Shown: positions 6,918 to 16,523 of the stretch, one piece after another
How positions within the stretch are numbered: the first letter of the stretch is position 1
Layout: every line of letters starts with the position of its first letter
Assembly (NCBI RefSeq): GCF_015694465.1
Contig: NZ_JADQDO010000005.1
Location: 124,001-188,000, forward strand
DNA from: Microvirga alba
Lineage (GTDB): Bacteria; Pseudomonadota; Alphaproteobacteria; Rhizobiales; Beijerinckiaceae
DNA: 64,000 nucleotides
Reading direction: 5' to 3'
Translations under genes and position numbers: made by a program
The notes under the pieces: model-generated
Database searches by the model: none
The model's input: only the letters and a program-made list of their open reading frames with translations
What the model was told of the DNA's origin: nothing

Positions 6918-9622
6918 GCGTCCTTCAACCGGTTAAGCGCCTCTTCCATCTTCGCCTTGCGGGCTGAGGCGTCGTCGCGGCGCTCGCGCTGTTCCTCGAC
7001 CACTTCTTCAGGAGCACGCTTGATGAAATCGGCATTGCCGAGTTTCGCGTCGATCTTGGCGATGTCGGAATCGAGCTTCTGGATTTCCTTCGCCAGACGC
7101 GCGCGCTCGGCCACGAGGTCGATGACGCCTTCAAGCGGCAGCGCCGCCATCTCGCCACGGATCAGGAGCTGGATCGAGCTCTTGGGGGCAGCGTCGACGA
7201 TGCCGATATCCGACAAGCGGGCCATCCGCTTGACGATGTCGCCCCAACGCTCGGCGCGGGCCTTCACGTCGGCGGAAGGGTTGACCAGAACGAGCGGAAT
7301 CTGCGCACCGGCCGGGACATTCGTCTCCGAACGGGCGGAACGGATCTCCGTGACGAGATCGACCACCCAGCCGATTTCGGCCTCGGCGGCAGGATCGATC
7401 AAACCGTCGAGTTGCGACCACGGCGCAAGCGCCAGGATCGTCTCCCGCTTCGGCCCCTCCTGCCCCTTCACCTCCCACAGCTCCTCCGTGAGGAACGGCA
7501 TGAAGGGGTGCAACAGCTTGCAGATCTCATCGAGGATGAAGGCGATGGTGGCGCGGGTTTCTTCCTTGGCGGGTGAATCCGCGCCCTGGAGAACGGGCTT
7601 CGCCAGTTCCAGCGTCCAGTCGCAGAACACGTTCCAGACGAAGCGATAGGCGGCCAGCGCGGATTCGTTGAACTTGTAGGCCTCGATTCCCGCAGCCACC
7701 TCGCCGATGGCCTTGGCGCATTCACTGAGCGCCCATTTGTTGAGCGTCTCCTTGACCGCCTTCGGATCGAAGCCGTCAACGCGCTTGCAGCCGTTCATCT
7801 CGGCAAAGCGCGCCGCATTCCAGATCTTGGTCGCGAAGTTGCGGTAGCCCTCGACGCGCTGGACGCTGAGCTTGATGTCGCGTCCCTGCGCCGCCATGGC
7901 GGAGAGGGTCATACGCAGGGCGTCCGCGCCGTATTGGTCGATCACGTCAAGCGGGTCGATGACGTTGCCTTTCGACTTCGACATCTTCGCGCCCTTCTCG
8001 TCGCGGACGAGGGCGTGGATATAGACCGTGTCGAACGGCACTTCGTCCATGAAATGCAGGCCCATCATCATCATCCGGGCGACCCAGAAGAAGATGATGT
8101 CGAAGGCCGTGACGAGGGTGTTCGTCGGGTAGTAGCGATGCACTTCCGGCGTATCGTCCGGCCAGCCGAGCGTCGAGAACGGCCACAGGGCCGAGGAGAA
8201 CCAGGTGTCGAGCACGTCCTCGTCGCGGGTCAGCGGCACGTCGCGCCCATGCTTGGCGCGCGCCTCGGCCTTGGCCTCATCCTCGCTGTAGGTGACATAG
8301 ACATTGCCGTCAGCGTCGTACCACGCGGGGATCTGGTGGCCCCACCACAGCTGGCGCGACACGCACCACGGCTCGATGTTTTCCAGCCACTGGAAGTAGG
8401 TCTTCTCCCAGGTCTCGGGCACGAATTTGGTCTTGCCGTTCTTGACTGCGCCGAGCGCGCGCTCGGCCAGCGGCTTCACGTTCACGTACCACTGATCGGT
8501 CAGATAAGGCTCGATCACCACGTTCGAGCGGTCACCGTGGGGCACCATATGGGTGTGGGGCTCGATCTGGACGAGGATCTCGCGCTCTTCGAGCATGGCC
8601 ACGATGCGCTTGCGCGCCTCGGCCCGGTCGAGGCCGTCGAGCGCGTGAACCGCCTTGAGGTCGTCCGACGACGGCAGGCCGTCGAGGAAAGAGTCATTGC
8701 CGTCTAGCTGAAGCTGGGCTTCCGTGCCGAAGATGTTGATGAGCGGCAGCTTGTGGCGCTTGCCGACCTCGAAATCGTTGAAGTCGTGGGCAGGCGTAAT
8801 CTTCACCGCGCCGGTGCCCTTCTCCGGGTCGGAGTATTCATCCGCCACGATCGGGATGCGCCGGCCCACAAGCGGCAGAATCGCGTGCTTGCCGATGAGG
8901 TCCTTGTAGCGCTCATCCTCGGGATGAACCGCCACCGCCACGTCGCCGAGCATCGTCTCGGGACGAGTGGTCGCGACCGTGATGGAACGGTCCGGCATGC
9001 CCTCGATGGCGTAGCGGATATGCCAGAGGTTACCCTTCACCTCGACCTGCTCGACCTCGAGGTCGGAGATGGCGGTCTGGAATTTCGGGTCCCAGTTCAC
9101 AAGGCGCTTGTCCTTGTACATCAGGCCCTGCTTGTAGAGATCGACGAACACCTTCAGGACCGCCTTCGACAGGCCCTCGTCCATGGTGAACCGCTCGCGC
9201 GACCAATCGCAGGACGCTCCGAGGCGCTGGAGCTGGGCCTTGATGCGTCCGCCGGACTCGCCCTTCCACTCCCAGACGCGGGCGACGAAGTCCTCGCGCC
9301 CGAGATCACGACGGTGGATCTGTTTCTCCGCCAGCTGGCGCTCGACCACCATCTGCGTGGCAATGCCCGCATGGTCCATGCCGGGCTGCCAGAGCACGTC
9401 GCGGCCGCGCATGCGCTCAAAGCGGCAGAGGATGTCCTGAACGGTGTTGTTGAGTGCGTGCCCCATATGGAGCGAGCCGGTGACGTTCGGCGGGGGAATG
9501 ACGATCGTATAAGGCTGCGCGCCCTTCCGGTCCTCGCGACCGGCCTTGAAGGCCTCGGCCTCCTCCCAGCGGGTGGAAATGCGCGCTTCGACAGCAGCGG
9601 GATCGAACGTCTTGTCCATCAT
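6914..9622 (-). CDS. valS: valine-tRNA ligase
   Basis: 902 residues. The class I synthetase HIGH motif appears as HMGH at about 52-55 in PPPNVTGSLHMGHAL, and the KMSKS loop as AKMSKSKGNVIDP. An editing (CP1) domain, an anticodon-binding domain and a C-terminal coiled-coil arm (LAKEIQKLDSDIAKIDAKLG) follow the normal ValRS order. It charges tRNA-Val in the cytosol. Two adjacent ATG codons (9622 and 9619) are equally possible starts. The popZ-like gene lies directly upstream on the same strand, an arrangement common in alphaproteobacteria, and the truncated DUF2459 frame overlaps its stop. Confidence 0.97.
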   Translation of the reverse strand: MMDKTFDPAAVEARISTRWEEAEAFKAGREDRKGAQPYTIVIPPPNVTGSLHMGHALNNTVQDILCRFERMRGRDVLWQPGMDHAGIATQMVVERQLAEKQIHRRDLGREDFVARVWEWKGESGGRIKAQLQRLGASCDWSRERFTMDEGLSKAVLKVFVDLYKQGLMYKDKRLVNWDPKFQTAISDLEVEQVEVKGNLWHIRYAIEGMPDRSITVATTRPETMLGDVAVAVHPEDERYKDLIGKHAILPLVGRRIPIVADEYSDPEKGTGAVKITPAHDFNDFEVGKRHKLPLINIFGTEAQLQLDGNDSFLDGLPSSDDLKAVHALDGLDRAEARKRIVAMLEEREILVQIEPHTHMVPHGDRSNVVIEPYLTDQWYVNVKPLAERALGAVKNGKTKFVPETWEKTYFQWLENIEPWCVSRQLWWGHQIPAWYDADGNVYVTYSEDEAKAEARAKHGRDVPLTRDEDVLDTWFSSALWPFSTLGWPDDTPEVHRYYPTNTLVTAFDIIFFWVARMMMMGLHFMDEVPFDTVYIHALVRDEKGAKMSKSKGNVIDPLDVIDQYGADALRMTLSAMAAQGRDIKLSVQRVEGYRNFATKIWNAARFAEMNGCKRVDGFDPKAVKETLNKWALSECAKAIGEVAAGIEAYKFNESALAAYRFVWNVFCDWTLELAKPVLQGADSPAKEETRATIAFILDEICKLLHPFMPFLTEELWEVKGQEGPKRETILALAPWSQLDGLIDPAAEAEIGWVVDLVTEIRSARSETNVPAGAQIPLVLVNPSADVKARAERWGDIVKRMARLSDIGIVDAAPKSSIQLLIRGEMAALPLEGVIDLVAERARLAKEIQKLDSDIAKIDAKLGNADFIKRAPEEVVEEQRERRDDASARKAKMEEALNRLKDA

Positions 9623-9799
9623 GGTGAATATACCGGCACGTTGGCGCGTCAGCGCGCGCAAAATATGACGGTTACAAACCGGACGGACGAGGCGAAGTCA
9701 ACTGGAGCAGGGTCCGTTTCCGCGACCGGAGCATATCCGCCCGGATCTGATGCCGCCGCCGATCCCATCCAAGCACATCACCGGCCTACGCCGATGGTC

Positions 9800-10396
9800 T
9801 CAGCGACCTCTCCGCGCCACGCGCTCGATCTCGGCCTGAACGAGCCGCTCCACAAGCGGTGGGAGATTGTCGTCGAGCCATGATTTGAGCATGGGCCGAA
9901 GCATCTCCTTCACGAGATCCTCCATGGATTTCGGGCTGCTGGCGGGGAGGCTGGAGTCAAGCCGGTTGAACGCGTCCGATACCGAGGCGTTTGTTTCCTG
10001 CGAGAGAAGAACGTTATCGGCAGGTACCGATGGCGCCGGCCTGTCTGACGAGGTCTCCTTCAGGGGAGACAGCGGCGAAGGGACGAGCTTCTCGATCTTG
10101 TAGACCGGCTCAAAATCGGCCACCGGTGCCTCGAATGGCTCCGCCCGTTCGTCCTCGTCCTCGCCTTCGTCTCCATCATACGCGCCAAGACCGGGAGCCT
10201 TTGGCTCGGACGCGAAGGCGAGAGGCGATTGGCGTTCGGCGAGATCGAGCACGTTGCGCAGCGGCGACGGGCCGGGCGACGGCTCCGGGCTTTTTGCCCC
10301 CAGCATCGCATCCTGATCGTCCGCAATGATGCGTCTGATGGAAGCCAGGATTTCTTCCATCGATGGCTCGTGAATCTTGGGATTCGCTGAACTCAT
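9800..10396 (-). CDS. PopZ-like DUF2497 protein
   Basis: 198 residues with the typical three-part layout: an N-terminal helix EPSMEEILASIRRIIADDQ (about 11-29), a long acidic/proline-rich disordered middle (GDEGEDEDERAEPFE), and a conserved C-terminal helical region from about 155 (SMEDLVKEMLRPMLKSWLDD, ending EIERVARRGR). In Caulobacter, PopZ self-assembles at the cell pole through the C-terminal helices and recruits ParB and other partners through the N-terminal helix. The same role here is inferred. Its position upstream of valS agrees with orthologues. Confidence 0.85.
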   Translation of the reverse strand: MSSANPKIHEPSMEEILASIRRIIADDQDAMLGAKSPEPSPGPSPLRNVLDLAERQSPLAFASEPKAPGLGAYDGDEGEDEDERAEPFEAPVADFEPVYKIEKLVPSPLSPLKETSSDRPAPSVPADNVLLSQETNASVSDAFNRLDSSLPASSPKSMEDLVKEMLRPMLKSWLDDNLPPLVERLVQAEIERVARRGR

Positions 10397-10516
10397 ACGC
10401 CCCGCCGATCAAAGGTTTTTTAGAATCACATTCTTTCGAATGTCTTCAGTATTTCACGCTCTGACGGAGAGGCAAGCCAAGCGGGGCGGTCCAGCAGTGG
10501 ACGGCCCCGGGATTAT

Positions 10517-11902
10517 TTAGCGACCGTCCGGGGTGGTCAGGCCGCCCCACAGGTCCTTGACCTGATCGTAGTGAATCGTCGGGGTGTAATGGTTCACCGC
10601 GAGGCCCAAGTTCCGGGAGCTCAAACGTCCCATGGCCTGCACCACGGCGTAGGATGCGACCACCCGATCACGCTGAGCGGTGATGAGATTCACACGGGCG
10701 CTCAGCAGTTCCTGTTGAGCGTTGAGGACGTCGAGGGTCGTCCGCTGGCCGACGCGGGCCTCTTCGCGAACGCCGTTGAGGGCGGTTTCCGAAGCGTCCA
10801 CCTGGGCCTGCGCGGCAATGATTTGCGCACGTGCGGCCTCAAGCTGGCCCCAGGACGAAACCACGGCCGCGCGAACCTGGTCGCGGATCGAGTCAGCCTC
10901 AAGCTGGCGCTGCCCGACGGTCTCCTTGGCCTGACGGGTCGAGGCATAAGCCGTTCCGCCGTCATAGATCGGCACCGTCAGTTGGGCGACCGCGGAAGCG
11001 GAAAAGAGCTTATCTCCGACAATCTGGCTGTCATAGCGCTGGGAGACAGTGCCTCGCAGCCCAAGCGACGGCGCGAGGGCCCCTTCCTCGATCTTAACCT
11101 GAAGTTCAGCCACATCCACCCCGTGCAAAGAGGCTTTGATGGCGGGATGTTCGTCGAGGGCGACCTTCAGGGCCGAATCGACGGTCTTTGGAAGAATTTT
11201 GTCCAGCGGACGCCCCGGGGCCAGCTGGCGCGGCTCAACACCGATGACCTGACGATATTGCGCGATGCTAGTTCGCAATGTCGCCTCGGCGGCGCTCGCC
11301 TGAGACCGGGCCAAGGCGAGGCGTGATTCGGCCTGAGCCACGTCGGTCCGCGTCACCTCGCCGACATTGAAACGGTCCCGGGTCTGCCGCAGTTGCTCGT
11401 CGATCACCTCGACGTTGTTACGCTGCAGGTCCAGAATGGCCGTGTCCCGCAGCACGTTCATGTAGGCGGATGCCGAGTTGAAAAGCGTATTCTGCTCGGT
11501 GTTGTTCAGGGTTTCACGGGAGCCGAGAACCGAGGACTCGGCCTGACGAACCGAGTTCGTGGTCCGGAAACCGTTGAAAAGCGACTGGTCGATCTGGATG
11601 CCCGCACCACGTCCAAACAAACTTTTGACGCTCTTCGAACCCGAATAATCTGCATAGGACGGGCCGGCATCGGCCGTTGCATTCACGCTCGGACGATAGC
11701 CGGACTTCGCGCGAGCCACGTTTTCATCAGTTGAACGGACATTGGCGCGCTGGGCGTTGAGACTCGGGTTATTGCCATATGCCTTGGCCAACGCGCCCTC
11801 CAGCGTTTCCGCGGAAGCGGCTGTTGCCCCAACCAAAACGGCGACCGACGTCATGACCCCGAAGAGCGCGTAGTATTTTTTAGAGATTTTTTCTTTGTTC
11901 AC
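10517..11902 (-). CDS. TolC-family outer-membrane efflux/type I secretion protein
   Basis: About 461 residues. A signal peptide is clear (ALFGVMTSVAVLVGATAASA, cleaved before ETLEGALAKAYGNNPSLNAQRANV, a classic TolC opening). Two internally similar halves of long helices plus short beta-strand stretches follow, as expected for the trimeric alpha/beta-barrel exit duct of type I secretion and RND/MFS efflux systems. The start is uncertain between the GTGs at 11908 and 11902; I prefer 11902 because AGG lies five bases before the intervening TGGGC. No inner-membrane or adaptor gene is adjacent, which is normal for a general-purpose TolC. Confidence 0.9.
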   Translation of the reverse strand: MNKEKISKKYYALFGVMTSVAVLVGATAASAETLEGALAKAYGNNPSLNAQRANVRSTDENVARAKSGYRPSVNATADAGPSYADYSGSKSVKSLFGRGAGIQIDQSLFNGFRTTNSVRQAESSVLGSRETLNNTEQNTLFNSASAYMNVLRDTAILDLQRNNVEVIDEQLRQTRDRFNVGEVTRTDVAQAESRLALARSQASAAEATLRTSIAQYRQVIGVEPRQLAPGRPLDKILPKTVDSALKVALDEHPAIKASLHGVDVAELQVKIEEGALAPSLGLRGTVSQRYDSQIVGDKLFSASAVAQLTVPIYDGGTAYASTRQAKETVGQRQLEADSIRDQVRAAVVSSWGQLEAARAQIIAAQAQVDASETALNGVREEARVGQRTTLDVLNAQQELLSARVNLITAQRDRVVASYAVVQAMGRLSSRNLGLAVNHYTPTIHYDQVKDLWGGLTTPDGR

Positions 11903-12076
11903 GCCCACCTACCCGCCGGTTCAAAACGGTCGACCCGCCGTCCGACTCTCAAATTTCTTAATCCAACTCGACTCGAAGCGAAACAATACCCATAGGGAAT
12001 TGATCGGCAATCGTTTAGGCCAAGTTTGGCTGCGATTAATAGCGCAGTGGCGCAAAAAAGCGACACTATCACGCTA

Positions 12077-12739
12077 CTAAAATATAAAGCTTGGCTTGTT
12101 TTGGAAAGCGGAGAGAACGGGGGCGGCTGCGTCGAAAAGACCGCGCTCGCCAAATGTGTCGCCGGAACGGACATAAAGCGTCGCTTTCGCAGCGCGTCCA
12201 CGCCCCTGCACGCACACGAGCTTTCCGCCTTCCTGCAATTGGCGCAGAAGATGATCGGGCCGCACGTCCACAGCGCCGTTGATGAGGATCGCGTTGAAGG
12301 GCGCGTTCTCGGCGCAACCCTGATCGAGGGGGCCGACCTTCACGATCACCTGATCGGCATTCACCGAGGCCAGATTGGCCTTCGCGGCGGCAGCCAGCGC
12401 TTCATCCGATTCGAGCGCGGTCACTTGCGCGCCGAGCTTCGAGAGAACCGCCGATGAATAGCCGCGCCCGCCAGCTACATCGAGAACCTTGTCTCCGGCC
12501 TCGATCTCAAGCGCCTGAATGAGCCGCGCCTCGATCATAGGGGAGATCATGAAGCGGCGATCGGCGCCTTCGCTGACAGGAATATCCTGGTCGATATAGG
12601 CAAGCTCTTCGCGGCCGGGCAGAACGAACCGCTCTCGCGGAACGACACCCATGGCGTCGAGAAGAGCGATGTCGTTCACATCGAAAGTGCGCAGCTGGCT
12701 ATCGACCATCATCCGGCGCGCTTGCGTGAAATCGACCAT
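12077..12739 (-). CDS. protein-L-isoaspartate O-methyltransferase family protein
   Basis: 220 residues from the ATG at 12739, preceded by TGAGGCA. A longer in-frame reading would run through tRNA-Cys and is rejected. SAM-dependent methyltransferase fold: motif I appears as VLDVAGGRGYSSAVLS, preceded by FMISPMIEARLIQAL, which corresponds to the PCMT substrate region. Classical PCMT repairs isoaspartyl residues. This alphaproteobacterial branch is divergent, and its activity is inferred from the family only. It lies upstream of the TolC-family gene and only 20 bases after the tRNA-Cys 3' end, so tRNA and mRNA may share a transcript. Confidence 0.8.
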   Translation of the reverse strand: MVDFTQARRMMVDSQLRTFDVNDIALLDAMGVVPRERFVLPGREELAYIDQDIPVSEGADRRFMISPMIEARLIQALEIEAGDKVLDVAGGRGYSSAVLSKLGAQVTALESDEALAAAAKANLASVNADQVIVKVGPLDQGCAENAPFNAILINGAVDVRPDHLLRQLQEGGKLVCVQGRGRAAKATLYVRSGDTFGERGLFDAAAPVLSAFQNKPSFIF

Positions 12740-12759
12740 GAATTGCCTCAGAAAAAAGT

Positions 12760-12833
12760 TGGAGGCCTCGCCCGGAATCGAACCGGGGTGCAAGGATTTG
12801 CAGTCCTCTGCGTAACCACTCCGCCACGAGGCC
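12760..12833 (-). tRNA. tRNA-Cys (GCA)
   Basis: Read on the minus strand, the acceptor arms GGCCTCG and CGAGGCC pair perfectly. The anticodon loop is CTGCAAA (anticodon GCA), the T-loop region is GGTTCGATTCC, the discriminator is T and CCA is encoded. A T6 run follows two bases after CCA (12752-12757). Confidence 0.97.
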
Positions 12834-13044
12834 ATCCGGGGCGTGCCGCGAACGCGACGGGTGCTCCATAGCAGAGCGTCGCACCAAAGAGCAACAGCAG
12901 CTTTTCATGACGTGAGATTCAATGAAGGGACTTGCAACCGGCTGAACCCGTGGTATATGCCACCCCACCTCGGGCGGCGACGACTTCGGTCCACCGGCCC
13001 CCGTGAGAAACAAACCGCGTTTCTCGAATAAGGTATGGCATTAT

Positions 13045-13119
13045 TCCGGCGTGGCGCAGCGGTAGCGCAGCGGACTGTTAATCCGTTGGTCGTAGGTTCG
13101 AATCCTACCGCCGGAGCCA
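13045..13119 (+). tRNA. tRNA-Asn (GTT)
   Basis: Acceptor arms TCCGGCG and CGCCGGA pair. The anticodon loop is CTGTTAA (anticodon GTT), the T-arm carries GTTCGAATC, the discriminator is G and CCA is encoded. Confidence 0.97.
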
Positions 13120-13228
13120 ACTTTCTCCTGAAAATCTCGATTTCCTTCGGATCGTGGAATTCCATATGGGCCGAAAGCATGGCTTTTTGCGCATGGGCTG
13201 CATTCAGACCACCGAATGGAGATAAAGC

Positions 13229-14710
13229 TTGGCTGCTCCAGTCCTCGTCTGGTTTCGCGACGATCATCGCCTTGCCGACAACCCTGCGCTCGCAGCGGCG
13301 GTCGCGAGCGGCGCTCCGATTCTCTGCTTCTTCATCTTCGACGAAATATCCGAAGGCTTTCGCCCGCTCGGAGGAGCTGCGCGATGGTGGCTCCACGGCT
13401 CGATCGAAGCCCTCGATGAATCGCTCAAGCGGCTCGGCTCAAAACTGATTCTGCTGCAAGGCGCGGCTGAATCGGTCATCGAGCGGATCGCCTCGGAGAC
13501 CGGCGCGTCCGCGATTTTCTGGAATCGCCGCTACACGGCCGAGGAAATCGCCGTCGACAGCGCCATCAAGAAGAGCCTGACCGTGCGCGGCATCAAGGCG
13601 CACAGCTTCAACGGCAGGCTTCTCAACGAACCCTGGGAGATCACGAATCAATCGGGAAAGCCATTTCAGGTCTTCACGCCCTATTCCCGGGCGGTCGGAC
13701 AAAGGCCGGTAGCCGCTCCCCTGCCCGCTCCGCAGAACCTCGAATCCGGAAACTGGCCCTCATCGATTCTCGACGAGGCCCTTTCGCTCGCCGAGCTTCA
13801 TCTTGAGCCTGTCAGACCCGACTGGGCCGGCGGTTTCAGGAATCACTGGCAACGCGGCGAATCCGCGGCTCTGGAAAGGCTCGCCGATTTTCTCGACGGC
13901 GGTCTCAAGGGATACGCGGAGAATCGCGACATCCCGGGTGTGGAGGGGACGACCCGACTCTCGCCGCATCTGCGATTCGGGGAGATCGGGCCCCGCCAGA
14001 TCTGGCACGCGATCGCCCATCGGCGTTCGCATGAGCCCGGCCTGGGCCGCGATGCCGAAAAGCTTTTGAGCGAAGTGGTGTGGCGCGAATTCGCCTATCA
14101 GCTTCTCTATCAATACCCCGATCTTTCACGGGCATCGCACAGCCGCCGATTCGCGCATTTTCCCTGGTCCGAGGACGAGAAGGCGTTTGAGGCGTGGCAA
14201 AAGGGGCTGACCGGCTACCCGATGGTCGATGCCGGCATGCGGCAGCTTTGGCGGACCGGCTGGATGCACAACCGGGTGCGGATGATCGTCGCCTCATTTC
14301 TGATCAAGCACCTGCTGATCGACTGGCGGCGCGGAGAGGCCTGGTTCTGGGACACGCTCGTCGATGCAGACCCGGCGAACAACGCCTTCGGCTGGCAATG
14401 GGTCGCCGGGTCCGGTCCCGATTCGGCCCCGTTTCACCGCATTTTCAATCCCGTTACTCAAGGCGAGAAATTCGACCCGCAAGGTAATTATGTGAAGGCC
14501 TTCGTTCCGGAACTGGCGAATCTGCCGTCCGCCTTCATTCACAAGCCATGGGAAGCGCCGCCCCTGGTTCTTCGGTCCGCCGGGATCACCTTGGGTCGTA
14601 CCTATCCCCTGCCCATTGTCCCGCATGGGCCGGCTCGGGAGCGCGCCCTGGAAGCGTTTCGCCGCCTGCGCGACGAACAATTGCAACAATCTTCAGCCGA
14701 GCGGGACTGA
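13229..14710 (+). CDS. phrB: deoxyribodipyrimidine photo-lyase (class I cryptochrome/photolyase)
   Basis: 493 residues. The N-terminal antenna-cofactor domain begins VLVWFRDDHRLADNPAL. The C-terminal FAD domain contains the conserved stretches LSEVVWREFAYQLLYQYPDLS, GYPMVDAGMRQLWRTGWMHNR and DTLVDADPANNAFGWQWVAGSG, and ends near RIFNPVTQGEKFDPQGNYV. It uses blue light to split cyclobutane pyrimidine dimers. The predicted start is TTG at 13229 with GGAGA seven bases upstream; a nearby ATG at 13216 is in another frame. It follows tRNA-Asn and precedes alaX on the same strand. Confidence 0.95.
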   Translation: MAAPVLVWFRDDHRLADNPALAAAVASGAPILCFFIFDEISEGFRPLGGAARWWLHGSIEALDESLKRLGSKLILLQGAAESVIERIASETGASAIFWNRRYTAEEIAVDSAIKKSLTVRGIKAHSFNGRLLNEPWEITNQSGKPFQVFTPYSRAVGQRPVAAPLPAPQNLESGNWPSSILDEALSLAELHLEPVRPDWAGGFRNHWQRGESAALERLADFLDGGLKGYAENRDIPGVEGTTRLSPHLRFGEIGPRQIWHAIAHRRSHEPGLGRDAEKLLSEVVWREFAYQLLYQYPDLSRASHSRRFAHFPWSEDEKAFEAWQKGLTGYPMVDAGMRQLWRTGWMHNRVRMIVASFLIKHLLIDWRRGEAWFWDTLVDADPANNAFGWQWVAGSGPDSAPFHRIFNPVTQGEKFDPQGNYVKAFVPELANLPSAFIHKPWEAPPLVLRSAGITLGRTYPLPIVPHGPARERALEAFRRLRDEQLQQSSAERD

Positions 14711-14801
14711 CGGAGCAGCTTGACCCGCCCGGCCGCTTGCCGTCACCTTCCGCCCCTCCGCTGTTGGCCGCTTGGCCTCGGCTCATATGCTCGGGATGAC
14801 G

Positions 14802-15524
14802 ATGACAGCCACAACGCTTCTGTTTCGCGATGACGCCTATGCCCGCTCCTGCCAGTCCACCGTCCTCGGCGTAACGCCGGAAGGCGGCGTCATTCTGGAC
14901 CGCACGGTGTTCTACGCCCAAGGCGGCGGCCAGCCGGGCGATGTGGGCGCTCTTGTCCGCGCGAATGGCGTGCGGCTCGCGGTAACGAATGCCGTCTACG
15001 GTGCCGACCGCTCGCAGGTGGTTCATCTGGTCGGCGCGGAAAACACCGCGACCATCGCTGTTGGAGAAACCATCGGATTGGAGCTCGATTGGGAGCGCCG
15101 CTTCAAGCGCATGCGCGTCCATACGGCCCTGCACCTTCTCAGCGTCGTGCTGCCTTATCCCGTGACCGGCGGTTCCATCGGCGATGGCGACGGACGGCTC
15201 GATTTCGATATTCCCGATGCCGGTCTCGACAAGGCCGAGCTGATGGACAAGTTGAACGCGCTCATCGCCCAGGACGCACCGGTCACCGACCGCTGGATCA
15301 CAGACGCGGAACTCGATGCGAATCCCGGCCTCGTGAAAACCATGTCCGTGCAGCCGCCGCGCGGCTCAGGCCGCGTTCGCCTTGTCGAGATCGCGGGCAT
15401 CGACCTTCAACCCTGCGGTGGCACGCATGTGCAGCGCACGGGCGAAATCGGCACGGTCGCGATTACCGATATCGAGAAAAAGGGCAAACAGAACCGTCGC
15501 GTACGGATCTCGCTCGCCGATTGA
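14802..15524 (+). CDS. alanyl-tRNA editing protein (AlaX type)
   Basis: About 240 residues from the ATG at 14802 (an in-frame ATG at 14796 is equally possible). It resembles the editing domain of alanyl-tRNA synthetase: FYAQGGGQPGDVG near residue 38, then the metal ligands HxxxH at 107/111 (VHTALHLL) and CxxxH at 205/209 (PCGGTHVQRTGEIG). AlaX proteins are free-standing deacylases that hydrolyse Ser-tRNA-Ala or Gly-tRNA-Ala in trans. The zinc site is complete, so it is likely active. It sits between the photolyase and sulfurtransferase genes with no obvious functional link. Confidence 0.92.
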   Translation: MTATTLLFRDDAYARSCQSTVLGVTPEGGVILDRTVFYAQGGGQPGDVGALVRANGVRLAVTNAVYGADRSQVVHLVGAENTATIAVGETIGLELDWERRFKRMRVHTALHLLSVVLPYPVTGGSIGDGDGRLDFDIPDAGLDKAELMDKLNALIAQDAPVTDRWITDAELDANPGLVKTMSVQPPRGSGRVRLVEIAGIDLQPCGGTHVQRTGEIGTVAITDIEKKGKQNRRVRISLAD

Positions 15525-15589
15525 ACACCGAGCATATTCCGAACCGGTTCTGCACATCACCATCAATTCACCCGATAGCGAGTTTAGCG

Positions 15590-16444
15590 ATGCCCCAACC
15601 CTTCGTTTCCACCGCGTGGCTGCAAGACCACCTGAACGATGCGAATGTCGTGATCGTCGACGGCTCCTGGTACTTGCCGACGCAAAATCGCGATCCGCAG
15701 GAGGAATTTCTCTCTGCGCACATTCCGGGCGCGATCCGCTTCGACATCGACACGGTGAAGGACACGTCCTCCACCCTGCCCCATATGCTGCCCACAGCGG
15801 AGGAATTTGCGGCGACTGTCGGCGCGATGGGCATTAGCGATGACGCGACCATCATCGTTTATGACGGCGTGGGCTTGTTCTCCGCCCCGCGCGTACTCTG
15901 GACCTTCCGCGTGTTCGGCGCGCGGGACGTGCGCATTCTCGACGGCGGCTTTCCCGCATGGAACGCTGAGGTACGGCCGATCGAGACGGGCCCCGAGAAG
16001 CCCCGCCCGGCCCGTACCTTCAAGGCGAAGCTCGACGCCTCCGCCGTCGTCGATTCGGTTGGTGTGCTGCAGGCCCTGCAATCGGGCTCGGCGCAGATCG
16101 TGGACGCCCGACCGGCTGAGCGCTTTCGCGGCGAGGCCCCCGAGCCGCGCCCTGGCCTGCGCGCCGGCCACATGCCCGGCAGCCTCAACCTTCCCTTCGC
16201 GCAAATCGTCGAGAACGGTCGCCTGAAGGACAAGGCGGACCTGGAGCAGGCGATCAAGGATTCGGGCGTCGATCCGGAGCGTCCGGTCATCACGAGCTGC
16301 GGCTCAGGCGTCTCGGCAGCAATCCTCGCGCTGGCTTTTGAAACCACCGGGCATCCGATCAAGGCCATCTATGACGGCTCCTGGTCGGAATGGGGCGCGC
16401 GGACGGACCTGCCCATCGCGACCGGGCCGGCTGAGAAAGCCTGA
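15590..16444 (+). CDS. sseA: 3-mercaptopyruvate sulfurtransferase
   Basis: 284 residues made of two rhodanese domains. The N-terminal, non-catalytic one starts VSTAWLQDHLNDANVVIVDGSW. The C-terminal one carries the active-site loop CGSGVSA, with the cysteine at 237. The CG[ST]GV form of the loop is typical of 3-mercaptopyruvate sulfurtransferases rather than thiosulfate sulfurtransferases. The start at 15590 was chosen because homology begins at MPQPFVSTAW. It is the last gene of a plus-strand run and ends at a strong bidirectional terminator. Confidence 0.92.
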   Translation: MPQPFVSTAWLQDHLNDANVVIVDGSWYLPTQNRDPQEEFLSAHIPGAIRFDIDTVKDTSSTLPHMLPTAEEFAATVGAMGISDDATIIVYDGVGLFSAPRVLWTFRVFGARDVRILDGGFPAWNAEVRPIETGPEKPRPARTFKAKLDASAVVDSVGVLQALQSGSAQIVDARPAERFRGEAPEPRPGLRAGHMPGSLNLPFAQIVENGRLKDKADLEQAIKDSGVDPERPVITSCGSGVSAAILALAFETTGHPIKAIYDGSWSEWGARTDLPIATGPAEKA

Positions 16445-16478
16445 ACCGCAACCGGAGACGAAGCCCACAAAGAAAAAA

Positions 16479-16504
16479 GGCCCCGAATTTTCCGGGGCCT
16501 TTTT
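16479..16504. terminator. bidirectional Rho-independent terminator
   Basis: The stem GGCCCCG/CGGGGCC is flanked by A6 on the left and T5 on the right, so it can work on both strands. It lies exactly between the convergent sseA and aapP genes. Confidence 0.9.
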
Positions 16505-16523
16505 GCATTCCGATTGGTCGCGA

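Noticed and set aside
12740..12835. N-terminal extension of the pcm-like frame
   Set aside because: The extension is read entirely through tRNA-Cys; the ATG at 12739 has its own ribosome-binding site.
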